From Latrodectus hesperus (taxonomy: Eukaryota; Arthropoda; Arachnida; Araneae; Theridiidae), in contig CM075852.1 of NCBI GenBank assembly GCA_037975125.1, forward strand, positions 20,182,025-20,246,024: a stretch of 64,000 nucleotides of DNA, in the 5' to 3' direction. This document shows positions 58,977 to 64,000 of this stretch, one piece after another; positions within the stretch are counted from its first letter, which is position 1; each line of letters begins with the position of its first letter. The notes beneath the pieces were generated by a model that was not told the DNA's origin, ran no database searches, and saw only the letters and a program-made list of their open reading frames with translations. Made by a program: the position numbers and the translations under genes.

Positions 58977-60533
58977 CTACATATTACTGAAGGTTTAAAT
59001 TAAAATGAAATTTAATCAAAGAAGAACATATTTAATATACATACATTACTAATAACAGTAAGATAATAAATCCTAAGTATCTTTCAATTTAACTGAACTA
59101 ATTTAAGATTTTTTTTTCTACATAAATATTTCTATGAAAGTAATAGTAATAATATGTAATTTCAGATATATGATTTACTTTCACAACAGGTAAAATAACA
59201 AATCTATCATCTTTCTTTGACCAATTTAAAAAAGTTTGAACTGAAGAAACTCCCCACAAAACAGGTTTCTGTACAAGAACATCAAATCCCCATCCAAGCC
59301 AGCCTTTTTCTCCTTCCACTTTGTTAAAATCATCCATATTGGCAATTAGTCCTTTCCTAAAATAAAAATAAAATGTAAAAACATGAAATTTACACTGTGT
59401 TTTCTCTATTCTAGATATTATTAGAAGTACCTAAGCACATGTAATTTATGAACAAGAATAATTCATTTAATTGATAAATACATAATTATTTAATGAAGAC
59501 AGAAAAGAAAATGCCATTAATTGTTTTTAACATTCCATACAGAGAGGGTATAATACTTGTCTCAATCCAGAAATCTACAGACAGTTAGCAATAATTGGTA
59601 CTAAATTAAGAAAAAGAATCAAAACAAATAATAAATTTGTTTAAAAAATAAACATATATTATAAATATTTTTCATAAAGTTAATATTTTAATTCCTAGTG
59701 ATTAAACATTAAACTTTAAATAAGCATAAAATTTTGATGGTAAGTTTAATAAACTATATAAGATTGAAATATTAAGGTTCTAAAATAAATTAATTAAATT
59801 ACATACTAAAATTTTATAAATCAATAACTGAATATTAACAATTTTAGATCAACAAGAGAAAAGCATACATTTTCCTTGTAGCATGAAACAATTTGAAGAT
59901 TTCTTTGATGAAACTTATTTCCGTTAAATGTTTCAGAAAATATAAAGTGTATGGAAAATGCGCAAATTTACAAATACTGCAGTTAAAAAACAAATAATTA
60001 TTTAATATGTAATGTAATTTATTAATGTACACAAAAAACGCACAGTACCGAAATAATTATTATAAGTAATTTTAGTGGAACTACCATAATAAATTAATGT
60101 AACTCATTATACTTCTTAATATATTACGAAATTTTTAGTAATTGAGAAATTTATCACTATGCTCAGTAAAATATAGCTATTTTCCTACAAATCGGATGAT
60201 TTATATATAATGATTCAATCATTAAGAAAATAAAAAACAACGAAAAATAAAAGTTTTTAAGTACCTGACCATATGATCCAACACAATATCAAGACACATA
60301 GGTTGTTTCCCTTTTCGTTCTAACGCTAAACATAAAGAATCGAGGGAAACGAGAGGCGATTGACTTTTTAAACATAGGTCTTGAATAGTATTCACCCAAA
60401 AATTCATTTTAGCATCCCAACCTTCTGGATTAAGAATTTTTTCACGAAATGGGGTAAATAGAAAATTCATACGAACGTCATCTTCCCAATCCTTGGGAAA
60501 ATCAGAAGTATTGAATGCTAGTTCTGAAGACAT
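23467..60533 (-). CDS. CHMP7: CHMP7, charged multivesicular body protein 7 (10 coding exons)
   Basis: ESCRT-III family protein that, in animals, binds ER and inner-nuclear membrane and, with LEM2, recruits ESCRT-III to seal the reforming nuclear envelope. Coding exons on minus: 60533-60265, 59356-59179, 57215-57027, 54733-54663, 49005-48943, 45022-44974, 37259-37140, 31475-31374, 29354-29147, 23531-23467. All introns are GT-AG, and the phases join to 1314 nt (437 aa; the human protein is about 453). Residues 1 to about 212 form the ESCRT-II-like tandem winged-helix half ([18 protein letters not shown] near the start; Trp-rich hydrophobic stretch about 107-134). Residues from about 225 form the ESCRT-III helical core with the basic [15 protein letters not shown] segment. 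The acidic C-terminal part ends in an exact MIM1-type motif at 401-412 and the tail KVPEHLL. Assignment was made by motif-level recognition without a search. Confidence 0.95.
25216..26144 (+). mobile_element. Tc1/mariner-type DNA transposon, decayed
   Basis: Flanked by TA dinucleotides (25214-25215 and 26145-26146). Inverted ends: CAAGTGATATTCAAAGTAAT at left and, read on minus, CAGGTGATTACCAAAATAAT at right. Inside, plus-strand fragments match a Tc1 transposase: [10 protein letters not shown] (about 25640), [13 protein letters not shown] followed by IHAVQLVRD (about 25785-25835; the second catalytic Asp block), and a Leu-rich end (about 25960-26030). Many stops and frameshifts; the N-terminal HTH part is barely visible. 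At 929 bp it is shorter than intact members (about 1.3 kb or more). Confidence 0.9.
26833..26876. repeat. Perfect 18-bp inverted repeat (hairpin) in intron 9
   Basis: AGTTAGTTTCTTCAAACA (26833-26850) and its exact complement (26859-26876), with an 8-nt spacer CAGTTAAA. Possible MITE core or hairpin RNA source; no transposon ends were identified. Confidence 0.93.
28572..28619. repeat. 18-bp inverted repeat with one mismatch
   Basis: ATGGTTTAAATATTGAGA (28572-28589) pairs with TCTCAGTATTTAAACCAT (28602-28619) except at one position, with a 12-nt spacer. It lies in intron 9. Confidence 0.9.
29147..29354 (-). CDS. CHMP7: CHMP7 exon 9 (acidic region and MIM1-type motif)
   Basis: 208 nt, residues 348-416 plus one base of codon 417. 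Begins [16 protein letters not shown], then an acidic stretch ([19 protein letters not shown]), then [29 protein letters not shown] (401-412) satisfies (D/E)xxLxxRLxxL(K/R) at every position. Acceptor AAAATAG, donor GAAG|GTATAT. Confidence 0.95.
29640..30440 (-). mobile_element. 5'-truncated LINE fragment (RNase H and C-terminal tail)
   Basis: Minus-strand remnant of LINE ORF2. Near 30350 [15 protein letters not shown] corresponds to the RNase H TDGS motif (Asp replaced by Asn). Near 30040 [20 protein letters not shown] corresponds to the QWVP.H.GV.GNE.AD motif. Near 29690-29740 [19 protein letters not shown] is the C-terminal Cys/His motif (in another frame). It is a different subfamily from the element at 6.3-10.6 kb (QWVP rather than SHVKGH). 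It lies in CHMP7 intron 8 in the same orientation as the gene and is heavily decayed. Confidence 0.85.
30505..30560 (-). repeat. LINE/SINE 3'-end scrap with CCAACCAA tail
   Basis: On minus it reads GGACCTTGCGCCATAAAACT followed by CAACCAACCAAT, a 3' end with a short CCAA-type tail. It adjoins the LINE fragment at 29640-30440 and may be the 3' end of a separate copy. Confidence 0.5.
31085..31136. repeat. 22-bp inverted repeat with one mismatch
   Basis: Arms 31085-31106 and 31115-31136 with an 8-nt loop ATTAAAAA. The arms contain CGGGTTCAGTG and CACTGAACCC; the mismatch is a single C opposite T. It lies in CHMP7 intron 8, about 240 nt past exon 8. Confidence 0.92.
31374..31475 (-). CDS. CHMP7: CHMP7 exon 8
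   Basis: 102 nt, phase 0, residues 314-347 ([20 protein letters not shown] to MADVQE). Matches the F/LNAY..G..A.K pattern of CHMP7 helix 3. Acceptor AATTACAG, donor GAA|GTATGC. Confidence 0.93.
31795..32640 (-). mobile_element. hAT-like transposon, copy 2 (internal part)
   Basis: Shares ordered blocks with the copies at 18.2 and 41.6 kb: CCAATTGTTCTTAACCAAAG (31800), a TTATTGGCAGATCAACTTGC block (about 31922) matching TTTTTGTCAGATAAAGCCTTC at 42946, and ATAAATCTAAATAC (about 32385). A minus frame at 31993-32226 includes [14 protein letters not shown], equivalent to [12 protein letters not shown] in the 41.6-kb copy, a possible BED-type zinc-finger Cys pair. Both termini appear lost. Confidence 0.6.
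32651..32659. repeat. C9 homopolymer
   Basis: Nine consecutive C in DNA that otherwise has almost no C-runs, next to the right edge of the hAT-like copy. It could mark a junction. Confidence 0.9.
33165..33960 (+). mobile_element. Merlin-type (ISXO2/IS1016-like) transposase relic
   Basis: Plus-strand pieces match the ISXO2-like DDE transposase of Merlin elements in order: a zinc ribbon [20 protein letters not shown] ...FACRK (33171-33250), a [18 protein letters not shown] segment (about 33325-33375), [12 protein letters not shown] then [14 protein letters not shown] (about 33484-33560), VFGGI (33575), and a later HKYN...VES block corresponding to the last catalytic region. Expected Asp/Glu positions are partly replaced (QIYQ-stop-K for EIDESK). 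Several stops and frame changes; not functional. Inverted ends were not located. Confidence 0.85.
34047..34088. repeat. (TA)n/(GT)n microsatellite
   Basis: Alternating TA with a CA interruption, then GTGTGTGTGTG, seen directly. Confidence 0.95.
34461..35277. mobile_element. MITE-like element with inverted ends
   Basis: Left end ACCTGCCAACCCTGGAG followed by an AAAAATCAGTA...CTGATTTT region; right end AAAATCAGCAGAATTGGCAG then CTAGGC, whose complement is GCCTAGCTGCCAATTCTGCT. Shared core is CTGCCAA..CT. Flanks ATCAACAT and ATCAAGCAT resemble an 8-bp duplication with an indel, compatible with hAT. No coding content; probably nonautonomous. Confidence 0.6.
37140..37259 (-). CDS. CHMP7: CHMP7 exon 7
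   Basis: 120 nt, phase 0, residues 274-313. Reads [20 protein letters not shown] then [20 protein letters not shown], typical of ESCRT-III helix 2. Acceptor TTTTTTAG, donor CTG|GTAAAT. Confidence 0.94.
38850..40830 (+). mobile_element. RTE-type non-LTR retrotransposon relic
   Basis: Plus-strand fragments of the single RTE ORF in order. Endonuclease: [11 protein letters not shown] (about 39010), [16 protein letters not shown] (39107-39160; usual GDFNAKVG), [18 protein letters not shown] and NQIDHVPI (usual QIDHI.I). RT: a [17 protein letters not shown] block (about 40145-40205), a short GDHQCGF/STTDQIF-like stretch (about 40270-40330), [14 protein letters not shown] (about 40565; usual QGDALSPLLFN.AL) and LLAYVNDI (about 40670; usual LAYADDI, so the catalytic Asp pair is damaged). 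Many stops and frameshifts. The start is approximate. Confidence 0.88.
40840..41372 (-). mobile_element. Second RTE relic, inverted relative to the first
   Basis: The complement of this stretch matches the plus-strand relic at about 39600-40020: GAGTACCATAGACTCAAAAA, the CTAAATATCAAGTTAAGGAC-like block, TCAGTCCATTTTAAAATGAT, and a TTGAGGTCAGAGCTGCAATT block. It is tail-to-tail with the other copy. Divergence is substantial, so the two are separate old copies or an old inverted duplication. Confidence 0.85.
41555..43723 (-). mobile_element. hAT-like transposon, copy 3, with transposase remnants
   Basis: Longest copy (about 2.2 kb) of the family also at 18.2 and 31.8 kb. The right end GGAGTTGTACGAACCCTGG (43705-43723) is the complement-type partner of AGGTTCGTAC at 18193; the left terminus is lost (starts near TTTTCCAGGAGTCACATC). 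Minus-strand frames include [15 protein letters not shown] (about 43065), a FFTAAVPV stretch and [16 protein letters not shown] (about 42300-42350), resembling the NVGSC...H block of BED-finger hAT-like transposases. Frames are broken throughout. Superfamily is tentative. Confidence 0.62.
43835..44661 (+). mobile_element. Short LINE derivative (5' leader, ORF1 start, ORF2 tail) with perfect 15-bp duplication
   Basis: GAAACAATGATTGTA occurs at 43820-43834 and 44662-44676 and exactly bounds an 827-bp element. It starts CCTGGAACCAGGGGGTACGC and ends in an AAGAAGAAGAACAAGA tail. Inside, a plus frame (about 44100-44464) reads [20 protein letters not shown] and continues Ser/Glu-rich ([19 protein letters not shown]). 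An overlapping frame then gives [20 protein letters not shown], typical of the C-terminal Cys/His region of LINE ORF2 (usual EE..EHV...CPAL). The middle (endonuclease, RT) is absent. It is GC-richer than its surroundings and appears the youngest insertion in the gene. Confidence 0.85.
44974..45022 (-). CDS. CHMP7: CHMP7 exon 6 (49-nt microexon)
   Basis: 49 nt, finishing codon 257 and encoding [16 protein letters not shown]. It joins exons 5 and 7 in phase to give [17 protein letters not shown], the conserved CHMP helix 1-2 region that is basic and membrane-facing in ESCRT-III proteins. Acceptor ATTTTTAG, donor AAA|GTATGT. Confidence 0.87.
45023..48942 (-). other. CHMP7 intron 5 (3.9 kb)
   Basis: AT-rich throughout. 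A TAAC/CA/TA microsatellite lies at 45190-45257. No gene or recognisable transposon otherwise. Confidence 0.75.
45190..45257. repeat. (TAAC)n(CA)n(TA)n compound microsatellite
   Basis: TAACTAACTAAC, then (CA)10-11 at about 45207-45227, then (AT)n to 45257, about 170 nt past the 5' edge of exon 6. Confidence 0.95.
48943..49005 (-). CDS. CHMP7: CHMP7 exon 5
   Basis: 63 nt, finishing codon 236 (Ser), encoding [20 protein letters not shown] and two bases of codon 257. This is the first core helix of the ESCRT-III fold. Acceptor TTTTTAAG, donor AAG|GTATAA. It was placed by phase and family pattern; the flanking exons fit only if it is included. Confidence 0.86.
50540..50870 (+). mobile_element. 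Old relative of the 43.8-kb LINE derivative (5' part)
   Basis: Ordered blocks match 43880-44300: GTCAGCAGGTGGTGGATAGC (50561) versus GTCGGCAGGTGGTGGATCGC, GTGTCTTAAC.CAG/GAGC.TCTAG, AATGCTAGCTGAAACTT versus AATGCTGGGTGGACTT, GCAGGTGAAACTTCTGAA (50751), TAGACCT.. and GTAGAAATGACTCC. Diverged and with deletions; no open frame remains. Confidence 0.8.
52485..52560 (+). repeat. Probable continuation of the repeat at 50540-50870
   Basis: CAGGAAGCTGTTACTAGCAT plus GACT matches CAGGAAGCTATCCCTAGCAT plus GACT at 44322, the position expected next after the block where the 50.5-kb copy stops. About 1.6 kb of AT-rich DNA separates the two parts. Confidence 0.55.
53391..53413. repeat. (GA)n microsatellite
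   Basis: Uninterrupted GA/AG run in intron 4. Confidence 0.95.
54663..54733 (-). CDS. CHMP7: CHMP7 exon 4
   Basis: 71 nt, residues 213-235 plus two bases of codon 236 ([20 protein letters not shown]...). Links the winged-helix half to the ESCRT-III core. Acceptor TTACAG, donor AAG|GTATTT. It is too short to stand out as an open frame and was found by splice-site and phase matching. Confidence 0.88.
54734..57026 (-). other. CHMP7 intron 3
   Basis: Contains SINE B copy 2 (56440-56713). The stretch 55430-56120 may hold a decayed transposon but could not be assigned. Confidence 0.75.
56440..56713 (-). mobile_element. tRNA-derived SINE (family B), copy 2, with target-site duplication
   Basis: Minus-strand element starting CCGCCCACCTTGTCTAGTGG near 56713, with B box GGGTTCGAATCC (about 56650-56661), a CTTTCTCTCTCTATC block and an (AAC)n tail (plus TGTTGTTGTTG at 56440). 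Flanked by GCAAGTCACTCAA (56427-56439) and GCAAGTCCATCAA (56714-56726). Copy 1 lies at 15310-15600; the two share the tRNA-like head and mid-body but not the 3' part. Located in CHMP7 intron 3, same strand as the gene. The 84-residue minus frame here is not a gene. Confidence 0.92.
57027..57215 (-). CDS. CHMP7: CHMP7 exon 3
   Basis: 189 nt, phase 0 at both ends, residues 150-212 ([16 protein letters not shown] to FEKFNTK). [20 protein letters not shown] aligns with the end of the second winged helix in CHMP7. Acceptor AATGTAG, donor AAG|GTAATA. Confidence 0.94.
57290..57385. repeat. TA/CA microsatellite cluster
   Basis: Interrupted runs of TA, CA and TATG/CATA in intron 2. Confidence 0.9.
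58785..58972. repeat. Long (TA)n microsatellite
   Basis: TA-rich tract with ATAAATA and ACATA interruptions, ending in an uninterrupted (TA) run from about 58906 to 58972 (roughly 67 nt). Runs of this kind are hard to assemble, so the true length may differ. Confidence 0.93.
59179..59356 (-). CDS. CHMP7: CHMP7 exon 2
   Basis: 178 nt, completing codon 90 and encoding residues 91-149 ([12 protein letters not shown] to LPVVK). Contains [19 protein letters not shown], a Trp-rich hydrophobic segment. In vertebrate CHMP7 the corresponding N-terminal region helps attach the protein to membrane. Donor AAA|GTAAAT. Confidence 0.94.
59357..60264 (-). other. CHMP7 intron 1
   Basis: Donor GTACTT, acceptor TTTTATTTTAG. 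The 908 bp are AT-rich with no identifiable repeat or gene; the small minus frame at 59844-60032 looks like chance. Confidence 0.85.
60265..60533 (-). CDS. CHMP7: CHMP7 exon 1 (start codon)
   Basis: Encodes residues 1-89 plus two bases of codon 90. The ATG at 60533 opens [19 protein letters not shown], matching the CHMP7 N-terminus; [20 protein letters not shown] is the most diagnostic stretch. The donor is CAG|GTACTT. First winged-helix region. Confidence 0.95.
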
Positions 60534-62059
60534 TATTTAACTATAAATGAAAAAAAAAAGCAGTTATATGAAAAAAATTACTTTTGGTGTCAAAAAAAAA
60601 ATAAACGCAATTAGTAATGACTATCAAATATATCATTTATCAATCATAATGGTTGAGTAAAAAAGAATTACAAAATGACAAGATTCAAATACTGCGTTCA
60701 CAACATGCGTCCAAGATGTAAACAAACAGTTAAAGTAAAGTTGAGTGATTGGTTCGCATTCCAAGTGCTTATATAAAATTAACTCTCATAATATCCTCAA
60801 TGTGTAAGTTGTGCCAAGAATTATCAATAAATCTTGATCATTTTAGACATAATTCAATGTTCATTTAATTTTTTTCAGTAGGATGTTAAACTGCAAAGAA
60901 AGATTATTATTATAAAAACCCAAGGATTATTTCAAAACGTTAGTAGTTCAATTTGTATTTTTGTTTAACAGTAGGTCCAAGTTGTGAAGATAAGGTGACC
61001 AGCTGTATGCCGTTGACCTCTTTTTGAATTAGCAAATAACACCTGCATTTTGTACCTGAAAGAACTGAATAAAATAATACTGTGTAATCGCAATTTGTAT
61101 GAGTTCTTCCAGATTTGACTTGCATGGTAGAAACATGTTTATATGGGTTATGCACACAACCCTTGGTAAATATTTTTCTTAATATTATAATTTTTCTTGA
61201 TATTATTAATTAGAGTAGCCGATATTTCAGTAGGAGTAATTTCCACAGACTTAACATTACATGATGTCAAAGCTAGAGGAGTTTCGTTAGTTCGCTCTCA
61301 TCTCGTCCAATATAATATTTTTTTTTTTAACAAATTTTAAAATTATTTTTTTTGCCAAGTTTCATGCCAAATAAAAGCTATTTGCGAAATAATTCTTAAG
61401 TTGAAAAAAAGCAGTAACTTTTTTGTGTGCATGCACCACCCAATTGGACAACTTAAGAAGCACAAACATATTGGCCAATATTCTTTCAATTTTGGCCAAC
61501 ATTGCTAATACTGATGAATGCCGAAGGTCGATCCGCTAATATTTATAATATTCAGAAAGTTAGTTTTTTCTAAATAATTTAGGAATTATAATAAAGTGAA
61601 TTATTTCAGAAGATTATGATTCAAACGTATTTTTTAAGGCTATTCATATAAATTTATGGTGCACAAATCTTTTTTTGAAATCTTCTGAACATTGATTAAT
61701 ATTCCAAGGGCAATATAACTCAGTGAATTTTATTTTATATTTTTTAATATCTTCGTAACAATCAAGGATTTCTAGGTGAAACGAAGAGTATATATGAGAG
61801 CATTTCTTACAGAATAAACTGCTTATTGGGTATGGCGGATTGTTCTAAATTTCGAAATATGTAAATTTTGAACTCAGATTATTTTGTCATTATTTAATGT
61901 TTTCTTTGACACTTTTTCTCCTTTTTCGTGTTGAAATTATCGTCTGACTTTGGCTTAGTGTTTGATTGACTGAGATTGAGTATTTTTGTTCTTTTATTTT
62001 TATTATTTAGATTTTTAATTTATTCTTTTTTATTTTTTATGTTGCTTATTTTTTTATTA
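60534..62059. other. Region upstream of CHMP7 (promoter and 5' UTR expected)
   Basis: The CHMP7 5' UTR and promoter should lie within the first few hundred bases. No strong TATA/Inr pair on minus was found; an ATTGG (CCAAT-type on minus) is at about 60752. About 60980-61160 is slightly less AT-rich without recognisable coding. The part from about 61780 may be the 5' UTR of the LINE that starts at 62070. Confidence 0.45.
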
Positions 62060-62069
62060 TGGATTCAAA

Positions 62070-62870
62070 ATGACTGAAGCAGAGACTGAAATGATTTATA
62101 CGGTTTGCGATTTGCTCATTCCAAAAATAAACACTCTAAGATTATTGACTTTCGAAGATTCTATTCCACAACCAATCCAGTTAGCTGTGGAAAATGGTAT
62201 TACTAAGTTCTTCATTTTCCATTCTCCCACTGATGGTACTACAACTATACCAAAAATAACTTACAATTTAAAGCAAGAAATAATATGACTTGTAAAGAAT
62301 CACAAGAAAATAATGCAAATTCAACACACCCGTCAAGGTAAGCTTCTATTCGAAACAAATTTCCCAGATACTGCTGTAGAAATAAGCAAGATAAACAATA
62401 TTCTTGGAATACATGTTAACTCCATGCTTCAATCTGAATACATGTCTTCAAGATTTCTTATAAGAGAAACAAACGTAGAACTACTTTTATATCTTGTTGC
62501 TGAAGAAATTGCGCAAAATAGCTTAACGATATTAAGCTTACAAAGATCTACAAAAAAGAATTCTGAAGATCTGAGTGAAAATATTTTAATGAGCGTTATT
62601 GGACATTCTTTACCTCAAACTATTAACTTATTCTATTCCATCATCCCAATTTCTCTCTTTATTGACAACGTTCGTCAATTCGGAAAATGCTATAAATACA
62701 CTCACCCTACGAATAAATGCAAAGAAGACGTCTTCCTATGTAGAAACTGTGGAACATTCCATAAAGACTTTCCCTGGGCCAATGAAACAACTAAATGTAT
62801 AAACTGTCAGAGAAATTATGCAGCTAATGTCATTTCCTGCCCTACGAGGCTTGAAGGAAAAAATTCTTAG
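62070..62870 (+). pseudogene. LINE ORF1 (gag-like, zinc-knuckle), one in-frame stop
   Basis: ATG at 62070 (MTEAETEMIYTVCDLLIPK), open except for TGA at 62286-62288; the same frame resumes and runs to TAG at 62868. The order is that of LINE ORF1 proteins: an RRM-like middle (RQGKLLFETNFPDTAVEISK), then zinc knuckles GKCYKYTHPTNKC (second Cys replaced by Tyr), FLCRNCGTFHKDFPW and TKCINCQRNYAANVISCP. A 4-codon upstream ORF beginning at ATG 62060 ends in TGA overlapping the ORF1 start (AAATGA). Confidence 0.88.
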
Positions 62871-62993
62871 ATTTTAAAAGCATGAAACACCTTTCATTTA
62901 TTGAGGCGAGAAGACGTAATAAATCTTTAAAAACCAGTTACTCCAGTATAACCAAAAGACATCTTCCTTTCTTGCCGAATCAAATTGAAATAA

Positions 62994-63392
62994 TTGATAT
63001 TGTTAAAAAAAGCAGTGACTGAGATGGCTTCTATATTTGAAGCAAAATTATTTGCGATACAGGCTAGACAAGATCAGGTAGTCCAACAAATGTTCTCATT
63101 CATGAAAGAATGCATGCGAATATGTTCGAATCCAGCTAGATCAGTTTCTAGATCTCCTCCAAGAAAGAGTCGTGCAAGATCAATCCAGTCAAGAAAGATA
63201 AGTCCAAACAATTCTGTGAATCAGCAAATTATATCTCCCGAGCAAACAATTATGAAGTCTTCTCAACCAAATATTAATTATGGAGAACCTAACATTGAAA
63301 ACAGAATTGAGTCAGGAAAAAGACGTAAAAACATTCATAATTTTCTTTTTAAAAAATTCTTTTACTACGAGCGCACTTTTATTGATATTTAG
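62994..63392 (+). pseudogene. Displaced C-terminal part of LINE ORF1
   Basis: After several stops (62870-62990) a plus frame reads VTEMASIFEAKLFAIQARQD then an Arg/Ser-rich tail (ARSVSRSPPRKSRARSIQSR). Such coiled and basic tails follow the knuckles in many LINE ORF1 proteins, so this is probably the C-terminus of the same protein, separated by mutation. It is not an independent gene. Confidence 0.65.
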
Positions 63393-63640
63393 AAACTGTT
63401 CAGGTTTTTTGTTTTATTTAAATTTCAATTTAATTTCTTGGAATGCAAGAAGCATTCTATCTAAGCACCCATATGTAAAACTTCCGTACTTTCCATCTTC
63501 CAATGTCCTAGCAATTCAAGAAACGTTTCTTAAAATTTCCGACTTATTTCAAATTTGTAAAAAAAACAATAATTAGATTAGATAGGCAAGATGGCCATGT
63601 TTTTTGGAAGTGTGAATGTAACACAAATTTTAGGGTCTCT

Positions 63641-64000
63641 CTATATTATATGTGCATGTAAAAATATTAACAATTTTCCATAGAAAATTGTTTAATATTT
63701 CTTTTGCATTTATTATATTATTTTATTTTAATTCCTTTAAATATATCGATTAACGATATTTTTTACAAGCTATGCTGTAAGTTTTATAAGCTCTTCAGCT
63801 AAAATTTACTTTTAACTATTTTGAAATATTATATTCCTTTCTATAAATTAAGATTTATGTCCTAAATGTGTTATATATGTTGTGGTGATATTCGGAAATT
63901 TTAGAAAAATTCCGAGGAAACCCAGGTTCATTTTTAATAATTGAATGACAGAGATAATGATTCGAAACAAATATAATATAACTTAATAATTTATTTTTAG
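63641..64000. other. AT-rich end of window
   Basis: Nothing recognised; the continuation of the LINE is not visible. Confidence 0.5.

Larger units (their letters stand above)
57216..59178 (-). other. CHMP7 intron 2, microsatellite-rich
   Basis: Holds long TA/CA microsatellites (57290-57385 and 58785-58972). A 97-residue plus-strand open frame at 58057-58350 has no recognisable features. CCAAATTTGACTGTGC occurs twice (about 57311 and 57530). Confidence 0.8.
62060..63640 (+). mobile_element. 5' half of a non-LTR retrotransposon, 3' truncated
   Basis: Plus-strand element with ORF1 (62070-62870 plus a displaced C-terminal part to 63392) and the beginning of ORF2 endonuclease (about 63420-63640). 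ISWNARSI and LAIQETFL are the first two endonuclease motifs, and RLDRQDGH (about 63575-63598) follows in another frame. Beyond about 63640 similarity stops, so RT is missing in the window. Retaining the 5' end and losing the 3' end is the reverse of normal LINE truncation and suggests a later deletion or insertion. Confidence 0.87.

Noticed and set aside
1..64000. CRISPR array, riboswitch, operon or phage-like system
   Set aside because: No regularly spaced direct repeats with unique spacers, no bacterial gene organisation; introns, SINEs and LINEs show an animal genome.

Overview
This window is very AT-rich animal DNA, most likely from an arachnid and probably a spider. It has long AT-rich introns, tRNA-derived SINEs, and decayed transposons of several classes: RNase H-bearing LINEs, RTE, Tc1, Merlin and hAT-like. 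The host assignment is an inference from repeat style and the single host gene, not a database match. There is no operon structure, no CRISPR array and no bacterial or phage content.

One host protein-coding gene is convincingly present: CHMP7, the ESCRT-III/ESCRT-II-like hybrid subunit used in nuclear-envelope sealing. It lies on the minus strand from the start codon at 60533 to the stop codon at 23467. Ten coding exons, all with GT-AG introns and consistent phase, join into 1314 nt (437 aa). The gene occupies about 37 kb because its nine introns (0.9 to 7.7 kb) carry many transposon remnants.

Layout. 1-6.3 kb: AT-rich intergenic DNA with a microsatellite, a 121-bp-period duplication and a tRNA-Ser fragment. 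6.3-10.6 kb (minus): a nearly full-length but dead non-LTR retrotransposon with ORF1 (zinc knuckles) and ORF2 (endonuclease, RT, RNase H). 13.0-15.6 kb: a cluster of SINEs, two of them with target-site duplications. 16.4-16.6 kb: a GC-richer island with a possible TATA/Inr promoter. 18.2-19.35 kb: an internally deleted DNA transposon related to two further copies at 31.8 and 41.6 kb. 23.5-60.5 kb: CHMP7. Its introns hold a Tc1-like element (intron 9), a LINE 3' fragment (intron 8), a Merlin relic, an hAT-like copy and a MITE (intron 7), an inverted pair of RTE relics, an hAT-like transposase relic and a small LINE derivative with perfect 15-bp target-site duplications (intron 6), an older relative of that derivative (intron 4) and a SINE (intron 3). 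62.07-63.6 kb (plus): the 5' half of another LINE, upstream of and divergent from CHMP7.

I found no clearly undescribed biological system. The most useful leads are an exact MIM1-type motif in this CHMP7, the paired and chimeric repeats, the strong intronic hairpins and the candidate promoter at 16.6 kb.
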